Below, one piece after another: positions 30,362-40,113 of a stretch of DNA of 64,000 nucleotides. A model generated the notes under the pieces. It did no database searches. It was given only the letters and a program-made list of their open reading frames with translations, and was not told where the DNA came from. The stretch's first letter is position 1. Each line of letters opens with the position of its first letter. The stretch spans positions 1 to 64,000 of the forward strand of contig NZ_FOHZ01000016.1 in the NCBI RefSeq assembly GCF_900111555.1. Direction: 5' to 3'. Both the position numbers and the translations under genes were made by a program. Source of the stretch: Marinobacter segnicrescens (GTDB lineage: Bacteria > Pseudomonadota > Gammaproteobacteria > Pseudomonadales > Oleiphilaceae).

Positions 30362-30814
30362 TCAGGGGGCGCCCGGCTCGACGATCACGTCCAGTGGAAA
30401 GCGTCGACCTTTTCGGTAATCCAGTATGCAGTCAAGGACCATGGGGCTGCGAAGCCGGTCACCCAATCCACGGATTTCCTCCAGTGTCAGCCAGTGGGCG
30501 GCAATGATGCCGTCATCGAGCCGTTCGCTCACGTGCTGTGTGGCGTTGGCGACGAAACAGAAACGGAAATAGGTGCGGCCATTGGCAGGAGCAATATAAC
30601 GGTACATGCCAAGGAAGGCCTGGGGCTCAACCTGCCACCCGGTTTCCTCGAGCGCCTCCCGGCGTGCTGCATCGAGGACGGTCTCACCTTCCTCGATATG
30701 CCCCGCGGGCTGGTTGAAGACAATCCTGCCGTCACTGTGCTCTTCCACGAGCAGGTACCGGTTATCCTGGTCTTCCACGATCACAGCAACCGTGGCATGG
30801 GGTTTCCACGTCAT
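30362..30814 (-). CDS. nudJ: Nudix hydrolase NudJ (HMP-PP phosphatase)
   Basis: Nudix protein of 150 residues. The Nudix box is complete: [20 protein letters not shown], then TGW. In E. coli NudJ removes phosphate from nucleoside tri- and diphosphates and from the thiamine precursor HMP-PP. Its position between rluE and mnmA is the same as in E. coli, which supports the symbol. It starts 9 bases after rluE. Confidence 0.9.
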   Translation of the reverse strand: MTWKPHATVAVIVEDQDNRYLLVEEHSDGRIVFNQPAGHIEEGETVLDAARREALEETGWQVEPQAFLGMYRYIAPANGRTYFRFCFVANATQHVSERLDDGIIAAHWLTLEEIRGLGDRLRSPMVLDCILDYRKGRRFPLDVIVEPGAP

Positions 30815-30823
30815 AAAGGGACC

Positions 30824-31453
30824 TCAGTGGGGTTTGCAGTGGTGTTGCCGGGGAGGCTTACGGTGGCGCTGACCGGGGGCCCCGGGGCGTCTTCTGGCAG
30901 TTGCGCTGGGCAGGTGAACGGTCTGCGTCCGGTACGTTCCCGGCGCCAGCCCTTCCAGTGTCCAGTCTCCAATACGCCAACGCACCAGCCGCAGGGTCGG
31001 AAAACCGGTCGCAGCCGTCATACGGCGCACCTGGCGGTTGCGGCCTTCAGTAAGGGTTAGTTCCAGCCATGAGGTCGGTATATTGGCCCGCTCCCGCACA
31101 GGCGGTATCCGGGGCCAAAGTTCGGGCGCATCAATGCGCCGGGCCTCGGCGGGGCGCGTGGGGCCGTCTTTCAGTTCAAGGCCCAGGCGCAGCCGGTTCA
31201 GGGCATCATCACTGATCCGGCCCTCCACCTGGACCAGGTAGGTCTTGGCCATCTTCTGGCGGGGGGAGGCAATCCGGTGCTGCAATGAACCATCGTCAGT
31301 CAACAGAACCAGCCCTTCAGAATCGTAGTCAAGTCGGCCAGCGGGGTAAACTCCGGGCACGTCAACGTAATCCGCGAGGGTTTTTCTGCCCTGCCCGTCA
31401 CTGAACTGACAGAGGGTGTGGAAGGGTTTATTCAGCAGGATCAGGGTAGCCAT
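30824..31453 (-). CDS. rluE: 23S rRNA pseudouridine(2457) synthase RluE
   Basis: RsuA-family pseudouridine synthase of 209 residues. The catalytic aspartate lies in GRLDYDSEGLVLLTDDG. Typical following stretches are LVQVEGRISD and EGRNRQVRRMTAATGFPTLRLVR. The protein lacks the N-terminal S4 domain, as E. coli RluE does. It modifies U2457 of 23S rRNA. The start MATLILLNKPF is normal for the family. The C-terminal tail after residue 185 is basic and rich in Arg and Pro. Confidence 0.92.
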   Translation of the reverse strand: MATLILLNKPFHTLCQFSDGQGRKTLADYVDVPGVYPAGRLDYDSEGLVLLTDDGSLQHRIASPRQKMAKTYLVQVEGRISDDALNRLRLGLELKDGPTRPAEARRIDAPELWPRIPPVRERANIPTSWLELTLTEGRNRQVRRMTAATGFPTLRLVRWRIGDWTLEGLAPGTYRTQTVHLPSATARRRPGAPGQRHRKPPRQHHCKPH

Positions 31454-31518
31454 CCCGACATGTTAACAGACTTGCCAACACCCGGGGATGGCCCTGATTC
31501 CGGTCGTTGATTAATGCG

Positions 31519-31818
31519 TCAGCCGTTGACCATACGCACGACATTGCTACGCGAATGGTCCTGGTCAGCGTGTCCGGCTGCCTGGCTATCCTCGCGTCCC
31601 CCGGTGGCAGCCTGCTGCTCCGGGACGATGTTTACGGCATGGACGCCCTTGTCACTGGGCTTCTTGTCAAAGGTTACCGGCTGTCCGGCTTTCAGGGTTT
31701 TGTACCCATCCATTTGTACCGAGGAGAAATGTGCAAACAGGTCGTCACTGCAGCCCTCTTCGATAATGAAGCCATAACCCTTGGCGTTATTGAACCATTT
31801 TACCTTGCCCCTAGGCAT
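31519..31818 (-). CDS. cspD: Cold-shock domain protein, CspD-like, with a C-terminal tail
   Basis: Protein of 99 residues. Residues 1-66 are a cold-shock domain with RNP1 (KGYGFI) and RNP2 (LFAHFS). The remaining 33 residues are a polar tail rich in Gln, Asp, Ser and His. AGGGAG before the ATG at 31818 fixes the start. In P. aeruginosa the cspD gene lies in the same place, divergent from clpS. E. coli CspD inhibits replication in stationary phase; whether that holds here is unknown. TTGATC-N17-TGTAAA (31926 down to 31898) is a possible promoter. Confidence 0.88.
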   Translation of the reverse strand: MPRGKVKWFNNAKGYGFIIEEGCSDDLFAHFSSVQMDGYKTLKAGQPVTFDKKPSDKGVHAVNIVPEQQAATGGREDSQAAGHADQDHSRSNVVRMVNG

Positions 31819-32432
31819 GATGAACTCCCTTGTCCGGTCATTATCTGTCGTAATCAACGGCGCCTTGAAGCCCCTTGTTTACGGCGTTTTACACAATTTT
31901 ACATTGCAGGATTTACTTTTGATCAATCGCCGGCGGTAGTCAATAGCAAACTTGCGGGAATCCCTGATTGTGCACATTACGTCATTGTTATGGCGGAGGC
32001 GGTCTTCAGTAAAAGTAACAGATTCAGGAACTTGCTGTCCTGGGGGTTATAGTTGACGATTTCTTAAAAACAGTTGATCTAACCCCTCGTCGCACCCATA
32101 TAGGATAGGGAGCATACACCTGGCAAGAAGACGACCGGGTTATCGTTCGACAGCTGCGGGAGGAATGCAGGGGGCAGCCCGGATAACCATGCCCGATTCG
32201 GGTTTGGCTGTTTTGGCAAGGGGCGAAAAGGTATCATGCCAGACTGAACCCGCTGGCCTTTTTGTGGTCGAAGGTATGGTTGTCGATGAATCGTGATTGA
32301 TGCCCCTGGCGCAAGGCAGGCTCCCTGTCAGCTGACCATACCGTAGAGGCCGTTGTAACGGCCGCCGAGCTTGAAAACCCGCCTGCGGACATCCATCTTA
32401 TGTCACAGAAACCGACATCCGGTAAGAGAATC
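31819..32432. other. 614-base intergenic region between cspD and clpS
   Basis: The longest non-coding stretch in the window. Its left end holds a likely leftward cspD promoter (TTGATC-N17-TGTAAA, 31898-31926). In the middle there is a weak rightward TTGATC-N17-CATATA (32074-32102). At 32135-32190 GGTTATC and GATAACC, with GCTGC and GCAGC inside them, could form an imperfect long stem. Near clpS is a perfect palindrome, GGCCGTT-GT-AACGGCC (32348-32363). I see no convincing protein gene on either strand; the short frames here are chance. Confidence 0.5.
32348..32363. repeat. Perfect palindrome upstream of clpS
   Basis: GGCCGTT-GT-AACGGCC has two 7-base arms with a 2-base centre, 70 bases before the clpS start. 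As RNA it would make a stable hairpin in the clpS leader; as DNA it could bind a dimeric regulator. There is no T-run after it, so it is not a terminator. Confidence 0.45.
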
Positions 32433-32801
32433 ATGCGGACACTGAGAAATTCTCTACTAGTATTGAATCAGGGGGACCATGACGGTCAGGATGAACCCGG
32501 TCGCGAAGACAGCATCAGTGTAGCGCCCGAGAAACCAGCCCTGAAACGCCCGGCCCGGTATCGGGTGGTACTCCTGAACGATGATTACACACCCATGGAT
32601 TTTGTCGTGGATGTGCTGATGAAGTTCTTCGGAATGAACGAAGAGAAGGCGACGCAGGTGATGCTGCTCGTCCATACGCAGGGAAAGGCCGTATGTGGGG
32701 TATATACCCGAGACATCGCGGAAACGAAGGCAGCACAGGTGAACCAGTACTCCTCGGAGTGCGAGCACCCGCTGCTATGCGAGATTGAACGTGCGGACTG
32801 A
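32433..32801 (+). CDS. clpS: ATP-dependent Clp protease adaptor ClpS
   Basis: Adaptor of 122 residues that binds N-degron substrates and hands them to ClpA. The core has [17 protein letters not shown], the [21 protein letters not shown] segment that lines the binding pocket, and HPLLCEIE at the end. The frame opens at an ATG at 32400, but [13 protein letters not shown] at 32433 lines up with the start of pseudomonad ClpS. It is followed 20 bases later by clpA, the usual pair. Confidence 0.94.
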   Translation: MRTLRNSLLVLNQGDHDGQDEPGREDSISVAPEKPALKRPARYRVVLLNDDYTPMDFVVDVLMKFFGMNEEKATQVMLLVHTQGKAVCGVYTRDIAETKAAQVNQYSSECEHPLLCEIERAD

Positions 32802-32821
32802 CGACCTAGGTGGGGTGGCCC

Positions 32822-35092
32822 ATGCTGAGCAAAGATCTTGAAATTACGCTGAATGCCGCTTTCCGGAATGCCCGCGACAAGCGTCATGAGTTCATGACGG
32901 TTGAGCATCTGCTGCTGGCATTACTGGACAACGATTCAGCTGTGGGCGTCCTTAAAGCCTGCGGGGCCGACCTGCAGCGTCTGCAGGATGAGCTTACCGA
33001 ATTTGTCGATTCCACAACCCCGCTGATTCCCGGCAGCGACAGCGAACGGGAAACACAGCCGACCCTTGGCTTCCAGCGGGTCCTGCAGCGGGCTGTGTTC
33101 CATGTACAGTCTTCCGGCAAGAAGGAAGTAACCGGAGCCAACGTACTGGTAGCCATTTTCAGTGAGCAGGAAAGCCAGGCGGTCTACCTGCTCAAGAAGC
33201 AGAACATTGCGCGCATTGATGTGGTGAACTTCGTTTCCCACGGCATCTCCCGGGTTCAGGGCGCCGAAGACCAGGAGGCACCGGATGCGGCAGCCCAGGA
33301 GGAGGCCGCTGAAGAGGGCTCTTCCAACCGTCCGCTTGAGGCCTACGCCACCAACCTGAACGAACAGGCCCGTCAGGGCCGGATCGACCCGCTTATTGGC
33401 CGTGAACACGAGGTCGAGCGGGTCGTACAGATCCTGGTCCGCCGTCGCAAGAACAACCCGCTGCTGGTGGGAGAGGCTGGCGTTGGCAAGACCGCCATTG
33501 CTGAAGGCCTGGCCAGGCGGATCGTGGATGGCCAGGTGCCCGAGATCATTTCCGACGCGGTGGTTTACTCCCTGGACCTGGGTGCGCTGCTGGCGGGCAC
33601 CAAGTATCGCGGTGATTTCGAAAAGCGGCTCAAGGGGCTGCTTGCGGAGCTCAAGAAAGAAAAGCGGGCGATCCTGTTTATCGACGAGATCCATACCATT
33701 ATTGGTGCTGGCTCTGCGTCCGGCGGAGTGATGGACGCGTCGAACCTGCTCAAGCCCATGCTCAGCTCCGGTGAGATCCGCTGTATCGGGTCCACCACCT
33801 TCTCCGAGTTCCGGGGCATTTTCGAGAAAGACAGCGCGCTGGCACGGCGCTTCCAGAAGATCGATGTCAATGAGCCCAGTGTCGAGGACACCTACCAGAT
33901 CCTCAAGGGTCTCAAGCCACATTTCGAGAAGCACCACGACCTCAAATACACTGACAAGGCATTGCGGGTTGCTGCGGAGCTCGCCGACCGGTATATCTCC
34001 GACCGCCACCTGCCGGACAAGGCCATCGACGTGATTGATGAGGCTGGTGCGCGTCAACGGCTGTTGCCGGAAGCCAAGCGTCGCAAGGTGATCGGTGTAT
34101 CCGCCATTGAGGACGTGGTGGCGACGATTGCCCGCATCCCGCCGAAGAGTGTGTCCAGCAGTGACAAGGATCTGCTGCGCAACATGGAGCGGGACCTGAA
34201 GATGACCGTGTTCGGCCAGGACGCTGCCATCGAGTCGCTGTCCAACGCCATCAAGCTGGCCAGGGCAGGACTGAAGGCCCCGGAGAAACCGGAGGGTGCG
34301 TTCCTGTTTGCCGGACCTACCGGTGTGGGCAAGACTGAGGTGACCCGTCAGCTGGCCAAGGTGCTGGGTATTGAACTGGTACGCTTCGATATGTCCGAGT
34401 ATATGGAACGGCATACCGTATCACGGCTGATCGGTGCGCCTCCGGGCTACGTCGGTTTCGATCAGGGCGGCCTGCTCACCGAGGCGGTGAACAAGCACCC
34501 CCATTGCGTGCTGCTTCTGGACGAGATCGAAAAGGCTCATCCTGAGGTGTTCAACCTGCTGTTGCAGGTGATGGACCACGGTACGTTGACAGACAACAAC
34601 GGCCGTAAGGCGGACTTCCGCCATGTCATCCTGGTGATGACCACCAACGCCGGCGCCGAGGATATCAGCCGCCGTTCGATCGGTTTCCAGGAGCAGGATC
34701 ACAGCACTGATGGCATGGAGGTGATCAACAAGATGTTCACGCCAGAGTTCCGCAATCGCCTGGATTCCATCATTCAGTTTGGTGGCCTGGCGCCGGAGAC
34801 CATCACCCACGTGGTGGACAAGTTCCTCACCGAACTCCAGGCCCAGCTGGACGAGAAGCACGTGGTACTCCATGTGGACGACGAAGCCAAGCTCTGGCTG
34901 GCACAGAAAGGCTACGATCCCACCATGGGGGCACGTCCCATGGGACGGCTGATCCAGGACAAGATCAAGCGTCCGCTCGCAGAGCAGATCCTGTTTGGTG
35001 CACTGTCTGAAAATGGAGGTGAAGTGAATGTCCATCTCAAGGATGGTGAGCTGGTGTTCGAGTACGAGAACGAGCCGGCGGAAGCCGTGTAG
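32822..35092 (+). CDS. clpA: ATP-dependent Clp protease ATPase subunit ClpA
   Basis: AAA+ unfoldase of 756 residues that works with ClpP. The N-terminal Clp domain (1-140) binds ClpS, followed by D1 with GEAGVGKT (Lys223) and [14 protein letters not shown]2 has GPTGVGKTE near residue 500, [14 protein letters not shown] and the MTTNAGAE sensor. Between the N-domain and D1 is an acidic linker ([16 protein letters not shown]). I start at [14 protein letters not shown]; a GTGGGG-type ribosome site precedes it. Full length. Confidence 0.97.
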   Translation: MLSKDLEITLNAAFRNARDKRHEFMTVEHLLLALLDNDSAVGVLKACGADLQRLQDELTEFVDSTTPLIPGSDSERETQPTLGFQRVLQRAVFHVQSSGKKEVTGANVLVAIFSEQESQAVYLLKKQNIARIDVVNFVSHGISRVQGAEDQEAPDAAAQEEAAEEGSSNRPLEAYATNLNEQARQGRIDPLIGREHEVERVVQILVRRRKNNPLLVGEAGVGKTAIAEGLARRIVDGQVPEIISDAVVYSLDLGALLAGTKYRGDFEKRLKGLLAELKKEKRAILFIDEIHTIIGAGSASGGVMDASNLLKPMLSSGEIRCIGSTTFSEFRGIFEKDSALARRFQKIDVNEPSVEDTYQILKGLKPHFEKHHDLKYTDKALRVAAELADRYISDRHLPDKAIDVIDEAGARQRLLPEAKRRKVIGVSAIEDVVATIARIPPKSVSSSDKDLLRNMERDLKMTVFGQDAAIESLSNAIKLARAGLKAPEKPEGAFLFAGPTGVGKTEVTRQLAKVLGIELVRFDMSEYMERHTVSRLIGAPPGYVGFDQGGLLTEAVNKHPHCVLLLDEIEKAHPEVFNLLLQVMDHGTLTDNNGRKADFRHVILVMTTNAGAEDISRRSIGFQEQDHSTDGMEVINKMFTPEFRNRLDSIIQFGGLAPETITHVVDKFLTELQAQLDEKHVVLHVDDEAKLWLAQKGYDPTMGARPMGRLIQDKIKRPLAEQILFGALSENGGEVNVHLKDGELVFEYENEPAEAV

Positions 35093-35137
35093 CGGGCAGG
35101 CCAGTCCAGGAAGGTAACGTTTATTGTGGCAATAATG

Positions 35138-35170
35138 AAGAAAGCCCCGCCTCGGCGGGGCTTTCTTTTT
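35138..35170. terminator. Bidirectional terminator between clpA and infA
   Basis: Arms AAGAAAGCCCCGCC (35138-35151) and GGCGGGGCTTTCTT (35154-35167) form a perfect 14-bp stem with a 2-base loop, followed on the plus strand by TTTTT. Because the arms carry A/T ends, the hairpin also has T residues on the minus strand and can serve both convergent genes. Confidence 0.9.
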
Positions 35171-35214
35171 GCGCAGATGTCAGGCTGCTGACTGCAGGCC
35201 CGGCCTGGCGGCAA

Positions 35215-35433
35215 TCAACGGGCGCGGTAAACGATGCGGCCCTTGCTCAGGTCGTAAGGAGTCAGCTCGACCTTCACCTTGTCTCCAGTGAGAATGCGGA
35301 TATAGTTCTTGCGCATCTTGCCGGAGATGTGGGCCGTAACAACGTGGCCGTTGCTCAGCTCGACACGGAACATGGTATTTGGAAGGGTGTCTACAATAAC
35401 GCCTTCCATTTCAATGACATCTGATTTCGCCAT
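35215..35433 (-). CDS. infA: Translation initiation factor IF-1
   Basis: Protein of 72 residues, the standard IF-1 length, with an S1-type OB fold. The [38 protein letters not shown] and [15 protein letters not shown] segments match E. coli IF-1 almost residue for residue. It binds the A site of the 30S subunit during initiation. In P. aeruginosa and here it sits between clpA and bpt. Confidence 0.98.
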   Translation of the reverse strand: MAKSDVIEMEGVIVDTLPNTMFRVELSNGHVVTAHISGKMRKNYIRILTGDKVKVELTPYDLSKGRIVYRAR

Positions 35434-35482
35434 TCAGTAAGAACCTCGCTTGATTGGGTTTCCCTGATTCCGGAATGGCGCA

Positions 35483-35511
35483 ATTCTGCCTCATTTGAGC
35501 GCCATTGGCAA
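35483..35511 (-). promoter_or_regulatory. Sigma-70 promoter of infA
   Basis: On the minus strand TTGCCA (35506-35511) and CAGAAT (35483-35488) are separated by exactly 17 bases, giving a start near 35476 and a leader of about 43 bases. The promoter lies between the bpt stop and infA, so infA need not depend on transcription from aat-bpt. Confidence 0.6.
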
Positions 35512-35567
35512 AAAATGCGCCTTTTTTGATGAAAAGCAAGGGCCGTAATGCCGGTCGGCGGGCCGGC

Positions 35568-36293
35568 TTACTCCGATCGGCTGTCCGGAGTATACTCCTG
35601 CCAGGTCCCGTCCAGCAGAGCCTCGATGGGCCGGAAACGGGTCTTGTAGTTCATCTTGCGACTTTCGGAAATCCAGTACCCCAGATAGACCCAGGGCAAC
35701 CCCCGGTTTCGGGCTTCCTGGACCTGCCAGAGAACCGCCAGGGTCCCCAGGCTGCGGTCGTCATGTTCCGGGTGGAACATGGTGTAAATTGCCGAAAGCC
35801 CGTCTTCCAGCAGGTCCACAACGGCGAGACCGATCAGTTCATCACCCAGGGCCATCTCCAGAAACCAGCTATCGGTGGCCCCTTCTACCAGGAACGACTG
35901 GAACTGATCCCGGGAAGGTGGGTACATATCGCCGTCCGCGTGTCGCTCATTGATATAGCGGGCGTAGAGCTGGTAGTAACGTTCGGAGAATTGAGCCGGA
36001 ACCAGGCGAAAGCTGACGTCCCTGTTGCGCTTCCAGACGCGTCGCTGAGAACGGTCCGGCCGGAAGGCGCGGGCATCCAGTCGTACCGGAACGCAGGCAT
36101 TGCAGTGCTCGCAGTGGGGACGGTAATAGTGGGATCCGCTACGACGGAACCCGAGGGCGGTTAACTGGGAGTACAGGCGTTTGTCCACCTTGGCTCGCGG
36201 ATCTACGAACATGGTGGTCGCCTCCCGGCCAGGCAGGTAACTGCAGCTGTGGGCCGGTGTAGCAAAGAATACCAGCGTTCTGAGGCTGCTCAT
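35568..36293 (-). CDS. bpt: Aspartate/glutamate leucyltransferase Bpt (Ate family)
   Basis: Protein of 241 residues that transfers leucine from Leu-tRNA to N-terminal Asp or Glu, creating N-degrons read by ClpS. The N-terminal CEHCNACVPVRL cysteine motif and the RNRDVSF and YLGYWI segments are typical for Bpt. The ATG at 36293 overlaps the aat stop (ATGA), which decides the start over an upstream in-frame ATG. With aat it forms one operon on the minus strand. Confidence 0.94.
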   Translation of the reverse strand: MSSLRTLVFFATPAHSCSYLPGREATTMFVDPRAKVDKRLYSQLTALGFRRSGSHYYRPHCEHCNACVPVRLDARAFRPDRSQRRVWKRNRDVSFRLVPAQFSERYYQLYARYINERHADGDMYPPSRDQFQSFLVEGATDSWFLEMALGDELIGLAVVDLLEDGLSAIYTMFHPEHDDRSLGTLAVLWQVQEARNRGLPWVYLGYWISESRKMNYKTRFRPIEALLDGTWQEYTPDSRSE

Positions 36294-37015
36294 GGGCGTG
36301 TCTCCGGATGTCTGCCCCGACCGGTCCAGTCCAGGTGCCACGGTTCCCGAAGCGGGGGCCGGTCGATGTTACTTTCCAGTATAGATAAGAAAGTTGCACG
36401 CGGGATAGTCCGTGCGCCCATGCTGAGCAGGTGAGGGCTCTCGACCTGGCAGTCCATCAGTTGATAGCCGCTGTCTCGAAGCTGGCCACACAGGTGCACC
36501 AGAATTGTCTTGGAGGCGTTGGTTTCCAGGGAGAACATTGATTCCCCGAAGAAGCAGCATCCCATGGCAAGGCCGTACAGGCCGCCAACCAGCTCTCCCC
36601 GGGGGTTCCAGGCTTCAATGGAATGGGCGTAACCCTGCCGGTGCAGCTCGATGTACGCCTGTTCCATGTCATCGGTGATCCAGGTTCCTTCTGGACGGGT
36701 GGAGCCACACAGGTGAATCACCCGACGAAAGGCCTGGTCGGTCGTAATCCGGAAGTAATCCCGGTTCAGGGTTCGGCGCAGGCTGCGGGAAACATGGATC
36801 TCATCCGGGAACAATACGCAGCGGGGATCCGGAGACCACCAGAGAATGGGCTGGTCGTCGCTGAACCAGGGAAAGATTCCGTGGCGGTAGGCGTGGACAA
36901 GCCGCTGGGGGGCAAGGTCGCCCCCCAGTGCCAGCAAGCCATCGGGTTCTTCCAGAGCTTCCTCGGCGGGGGGGAACCAGAGGTAGTCCGGATCGAGCCA
37001 GGGCAGGGCGCTCAT
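36290..37015 (-). CDS. aat: Leucyl/phenylalanyl-tRNA--protein transferase Aat
   Basis: Transferase of 241 residues that adds Leu or Phe to N-terminal Arg or Lys, marking proteins for ClpAPS. The sequence runs through FPWF, ILWWSPDPRCVL, GTWITDDMEQAYIELHRQGYAHSIE (key stretch GYAHSIE), GLAMGCCFFGESMFS and LMDCQVES. All are hallmarks of the family. It overlaps bpt by 4 bases and follows trxB by 56 bases on the same strand. Confidence 0.96.
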   Translation of the reverse strand: MSALPWLDPDYLWFPPAEEALEEPDGLLALGGDLAPQRLVHAYRHGIFPWFSDDQPILWWSPDPRCVLFPDEIHVSRSLRRTLNRDYFRITTDQAFRRVIHLCGSTRPEGTWITDDMEQAYIELHRQGYAHSIEAWNPRGELVGGLYGLAMGCCFFGESMFSLETNASKTILVHLCGQLRDSGYQLMDCQVESPHLLSMGARTIPRATFLSILESNIDRPPLREPWHLDWTGRGRHPETRP

Positions 37016-37071
37016 GGTATTCGCCTCCCGTTACTCACCCCGGCGCGGCGGAGTGGTATTGGGTTTTGCAA

Positions 37072-38070
<999 letters not shown>

Positions 38071-38079
38071 TTACCATTC

Positions 38080-38113
38080 ATTATGAGTATCGGGGCGTCC
38101 GGCTGTCTATCAA
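38080..38113 (-). promoter_or_regulatory. Possible trxB promoter in the gap after moxR
   Basis: Two overlapping solutions are visible on the minus strand: TTGATA (38108-38113) with GATACT (38086-38091) at 16 bases, or TAGACA with CATAAT (38080-38085) at 18 bases. Either gives a leader of about 50 bases. The rest of the 237-base gap (38026-38262) holds no gene and no remnant of a DUF58 gene; a small hairpin GCTGCC-TGG-GGCAGC lies at about 38148-38162. Confidence 0.4.
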
Positions 38114-38262
38114 GGGCAACCCTGAATAACCACTGAATGACTCAGGGCTGCCTGGGGCAGCGGCGCAGACTCCTGTGGAGCGTGAGGATACCAAGCTGAT
38201 CGCGAAACGCGAATTTGATTGGCGTAATTCCGGTAATTGAGTGGCGCTATACAGGGTTGGAG

Positions 38263-39180
38263 TCAGCCTCGGCCGATCACAGGAACCTGTTCCAGGAGTT
38301 GCCGCACTCGCTGCTCCCCCTTGCCACTGTCGCCCTGTTCCAGACGGTGTGCCGCAATTGCAGGGAAAACAGCCTGGACGTCATCGGGCAATACATGGTG
38401 GCGCCCCTGCATGAGAGCCCAGGCCCGGGACGCTCGTACCAACCCGAGACCAGCCCTCGGGGAGAGGCCATAAACCAGGCCAGGCATGCGCCGGCTGGTC
38501 TCCAACAGGCCCTGGATATAGTCGAGCAGGGCCGGGCTCACACTCACCCGGGAAACACCCTGCTGAAGGGTTTCCAGGTCGCCGGTTGTGAACATGGTGC
38601 GCAGTTGCTCTGTCATCTGGCGCCGATCCTCACCTTCCAGCAGTTCGCGCTCCGCCCTGGGGTCCGGATAGCCAAGCCGAAGGCGCATCAGGAACCGGTC
38701 CAGCTGGGATTCAGGCAATGGATACGTACCGCCCTGCTCAACCGGGTTCTGGGTGGCAATTACGAAGAATGGCCATGGCAGGGGACGGGTTTCGCCCTCG
38801 ATCGAGACCTGGCGCTCCTCCATGGCCTCCAGCAGGGCGCTCTGGGTTCGGGGCGAGGCACGGTTCACTTCGTCGGCCAGTACCAGCTGGGCAAAAATCG
38901 GACCCTGGTGAAATACCAGTGAACCGGCTTCCCGGTCGTACATGGAGAATCCGAGTACATCCGCCGGCAGCAGGTCGTTGGTGAACTGAATTCTCTGATA
39001 GCTCAGCCCCATGACCTTGGCCAGGGCGTGGGACAGGGTCGTCTTGCCCATGCCGGGAATGTCTTCAATCAGCAAGTGCCCCCTGGCCAGCAGGCCACAC
39101 AGGGCTAGTCGGATCTGCTGCTCCTTACCGAGGACAATGTGATTCAGCTCGGTAATTGCGGCATCGATCAGTTTCTTCAT
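38263..39180 (-). CDS. MoxR-family AAA+ ATPase
   Basis: AAA+ protein of 305 residues with Walker A IPGMGKTT (Lys46), Walker B LVLADEVNRA, sensor segment VIATQNPVEQGGTYPLPESQLDRF and the C-terminal GLSPRAGLGLVRASRAWALMQGR stretch of the MoxR group. MoxR ATPases act as chaperones for metal centres or for von Willebrand factor A proteins. They are normally followed by DUF58 and transglutaminase genes. Neither is present here: upstream is aguB (21-base gap) and downstream is trxB. Confidence 0.92.
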   Translation of the reverse strand: MKKLIDAAITELNHIVLGKEQQIRLALCGLLARGHLLIEDIPGMGKTTLSHALAKVMGLSYQRIQFTNDLLPADVLGFSMYDREAGSLVFHQGPIFAQLVLADEVNRASPRTQSALLEAMEERQVSIEGETRPLPWPFFVIATQNPVEQGGTYPLPESQLDRFLMRLRLGYPDPRAERELLEGEDRRQMTEQLRTMFTTGDLETLQQGVSRVSVSPALLDYIQGLLETSRRMPGLVYGLSPRAGLGLVRASRAWALMQGRHHVLPDDVQAVFPAIAAHRLEQGDSGKGEQRVRQLLEQVPVIGRG

Positions 39181-39201
39181 GGAGTGCCCTGTATCGTGGG
39201 T

Positions 39202-40113
39202 TCAGTCCCGGACGCGCTTGAGCAGGTCGCCATAAGCGTCAATCCTGCGATCCCTGAAGTACGGCCAGATGCGCCGGATGGACTCACTTCGCTGGCGATC
39301 GATTTCAGCGGTGAGAATCTCCTCCTTCCGGTCATCCGCCCGCGCCAGGAACTCCCCCTGGGGGCCGCAGATGAAACTGTTGCCCCAGAACCGGATACCG
39401 GCACTCTGGCCACTCGGGTCCGGCTCAGTGCCAATGCGGTTGGGGGCGATCACCGGCAGGTTGTTGGCCACGGCGTGGCCACGCTGGACGGTAACCCATG
39501 CCTCGAGCTGGCGGGACTGCTCATCGGGATTATCAGTGGTGTCCCAGCCGATGGCGGTGGGATAGATCAGCACTTCGGCACCTGCCAGTGCCATCAGGCG
39601 GGCAGCTTCCGGGTACCACTGATCCCAACACACCAGGATACCCAGGCGGCCAATCGAGGTTTCAATGGGCGTGAAACCGCTCAGGCCATCATTGGACGTG
39701 GCGTCGCCAGGGGTGAAGTAGAACTTCTCGTAGAAACCGGGGTCGTCCGGGATATGCATCTTGCGATAGATGCCGGCCAGGGTTCCATCCTTTTCCAGTA
39801 CCACGGCAGTGTTGTGATAAACGCCGTTCATTCGGCGCTCGAATACCGAGCCTACCAGAACGATGCCCAGTTCCCGGGCCAGGGCGGCAAGTCGTTCCGT
39901 GGTTGGTCCGGGGATGGGCTCTGCCAGGTCGAACACGGCCGTATCCTCGGTCTGGCAGAAATACAGTGTGGCGTGTAACTCCTGCAGGACGACCAGCTGG
40001 GCACCGCCTGATGCGGCCTCGCGGACCAGGCGTTCGGTGGTGGCCAGGCTGGATTCCTTGTTGCTGTCGCAGGCCTGCTGGACAGCAGCGACGCGGAGTT
40101 TGTTCGGGCTCAT
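39202..40113 (-). CDS. aguB: N-carbamoylputrescine amidase AguB
   Basis: Nitrilase-superfamily hydrolase of 303 residues with the catalytic triad Glu45 (LQELHA), Lys118 (YRKMHIPDDP) and Cys162 (VCWDQWYPEA). The FYEKFYFTPGD and NRIGTEP stretches identify the N-carbamoylputrescine group. It completes the route agmatine to putrescine together with AguA, encoded just upstream with a 4-base overlap. Confidence 0.96.
   Translation of the reverse strand: MSPNKLRVAAVQQACDSNKESSLATTERLVREAASGGAQLVVLQELHATLYFCQTEDTAVFDLAEPIPGPTTERLAALARELGIVLVGSVFERRMNGVYHNTAVVLEKDGTLAGIYRKMHIPDDPGFYEKFYFTPGDATSNDGLSGFTPIETSIGRLGILVCWDQWYPEAARLMALAGAEVLIYPTAIGWDTTDNPDEQSRQLEAWVTVQRGHAVANNLPVIAPNRIGTEPDPSGQSAGIRFWGNSFICGPQGEFLARADDRKEEILTAEIDRQRSESIRRIWPYFRDRRIDAYGDLLKRVRD

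Noticed and set aside
31507..32052. 181-codon frame through cspD antisense and the clpS gap
   Set aside because: Most of it is antisense to cspD, and the rest shows no protein-like pattern.
32234..32434. 66-codon minus-strand frame before clpS
   Set aside because: No ribosome site and no sequence pattern; it lies in the clpS leader region.
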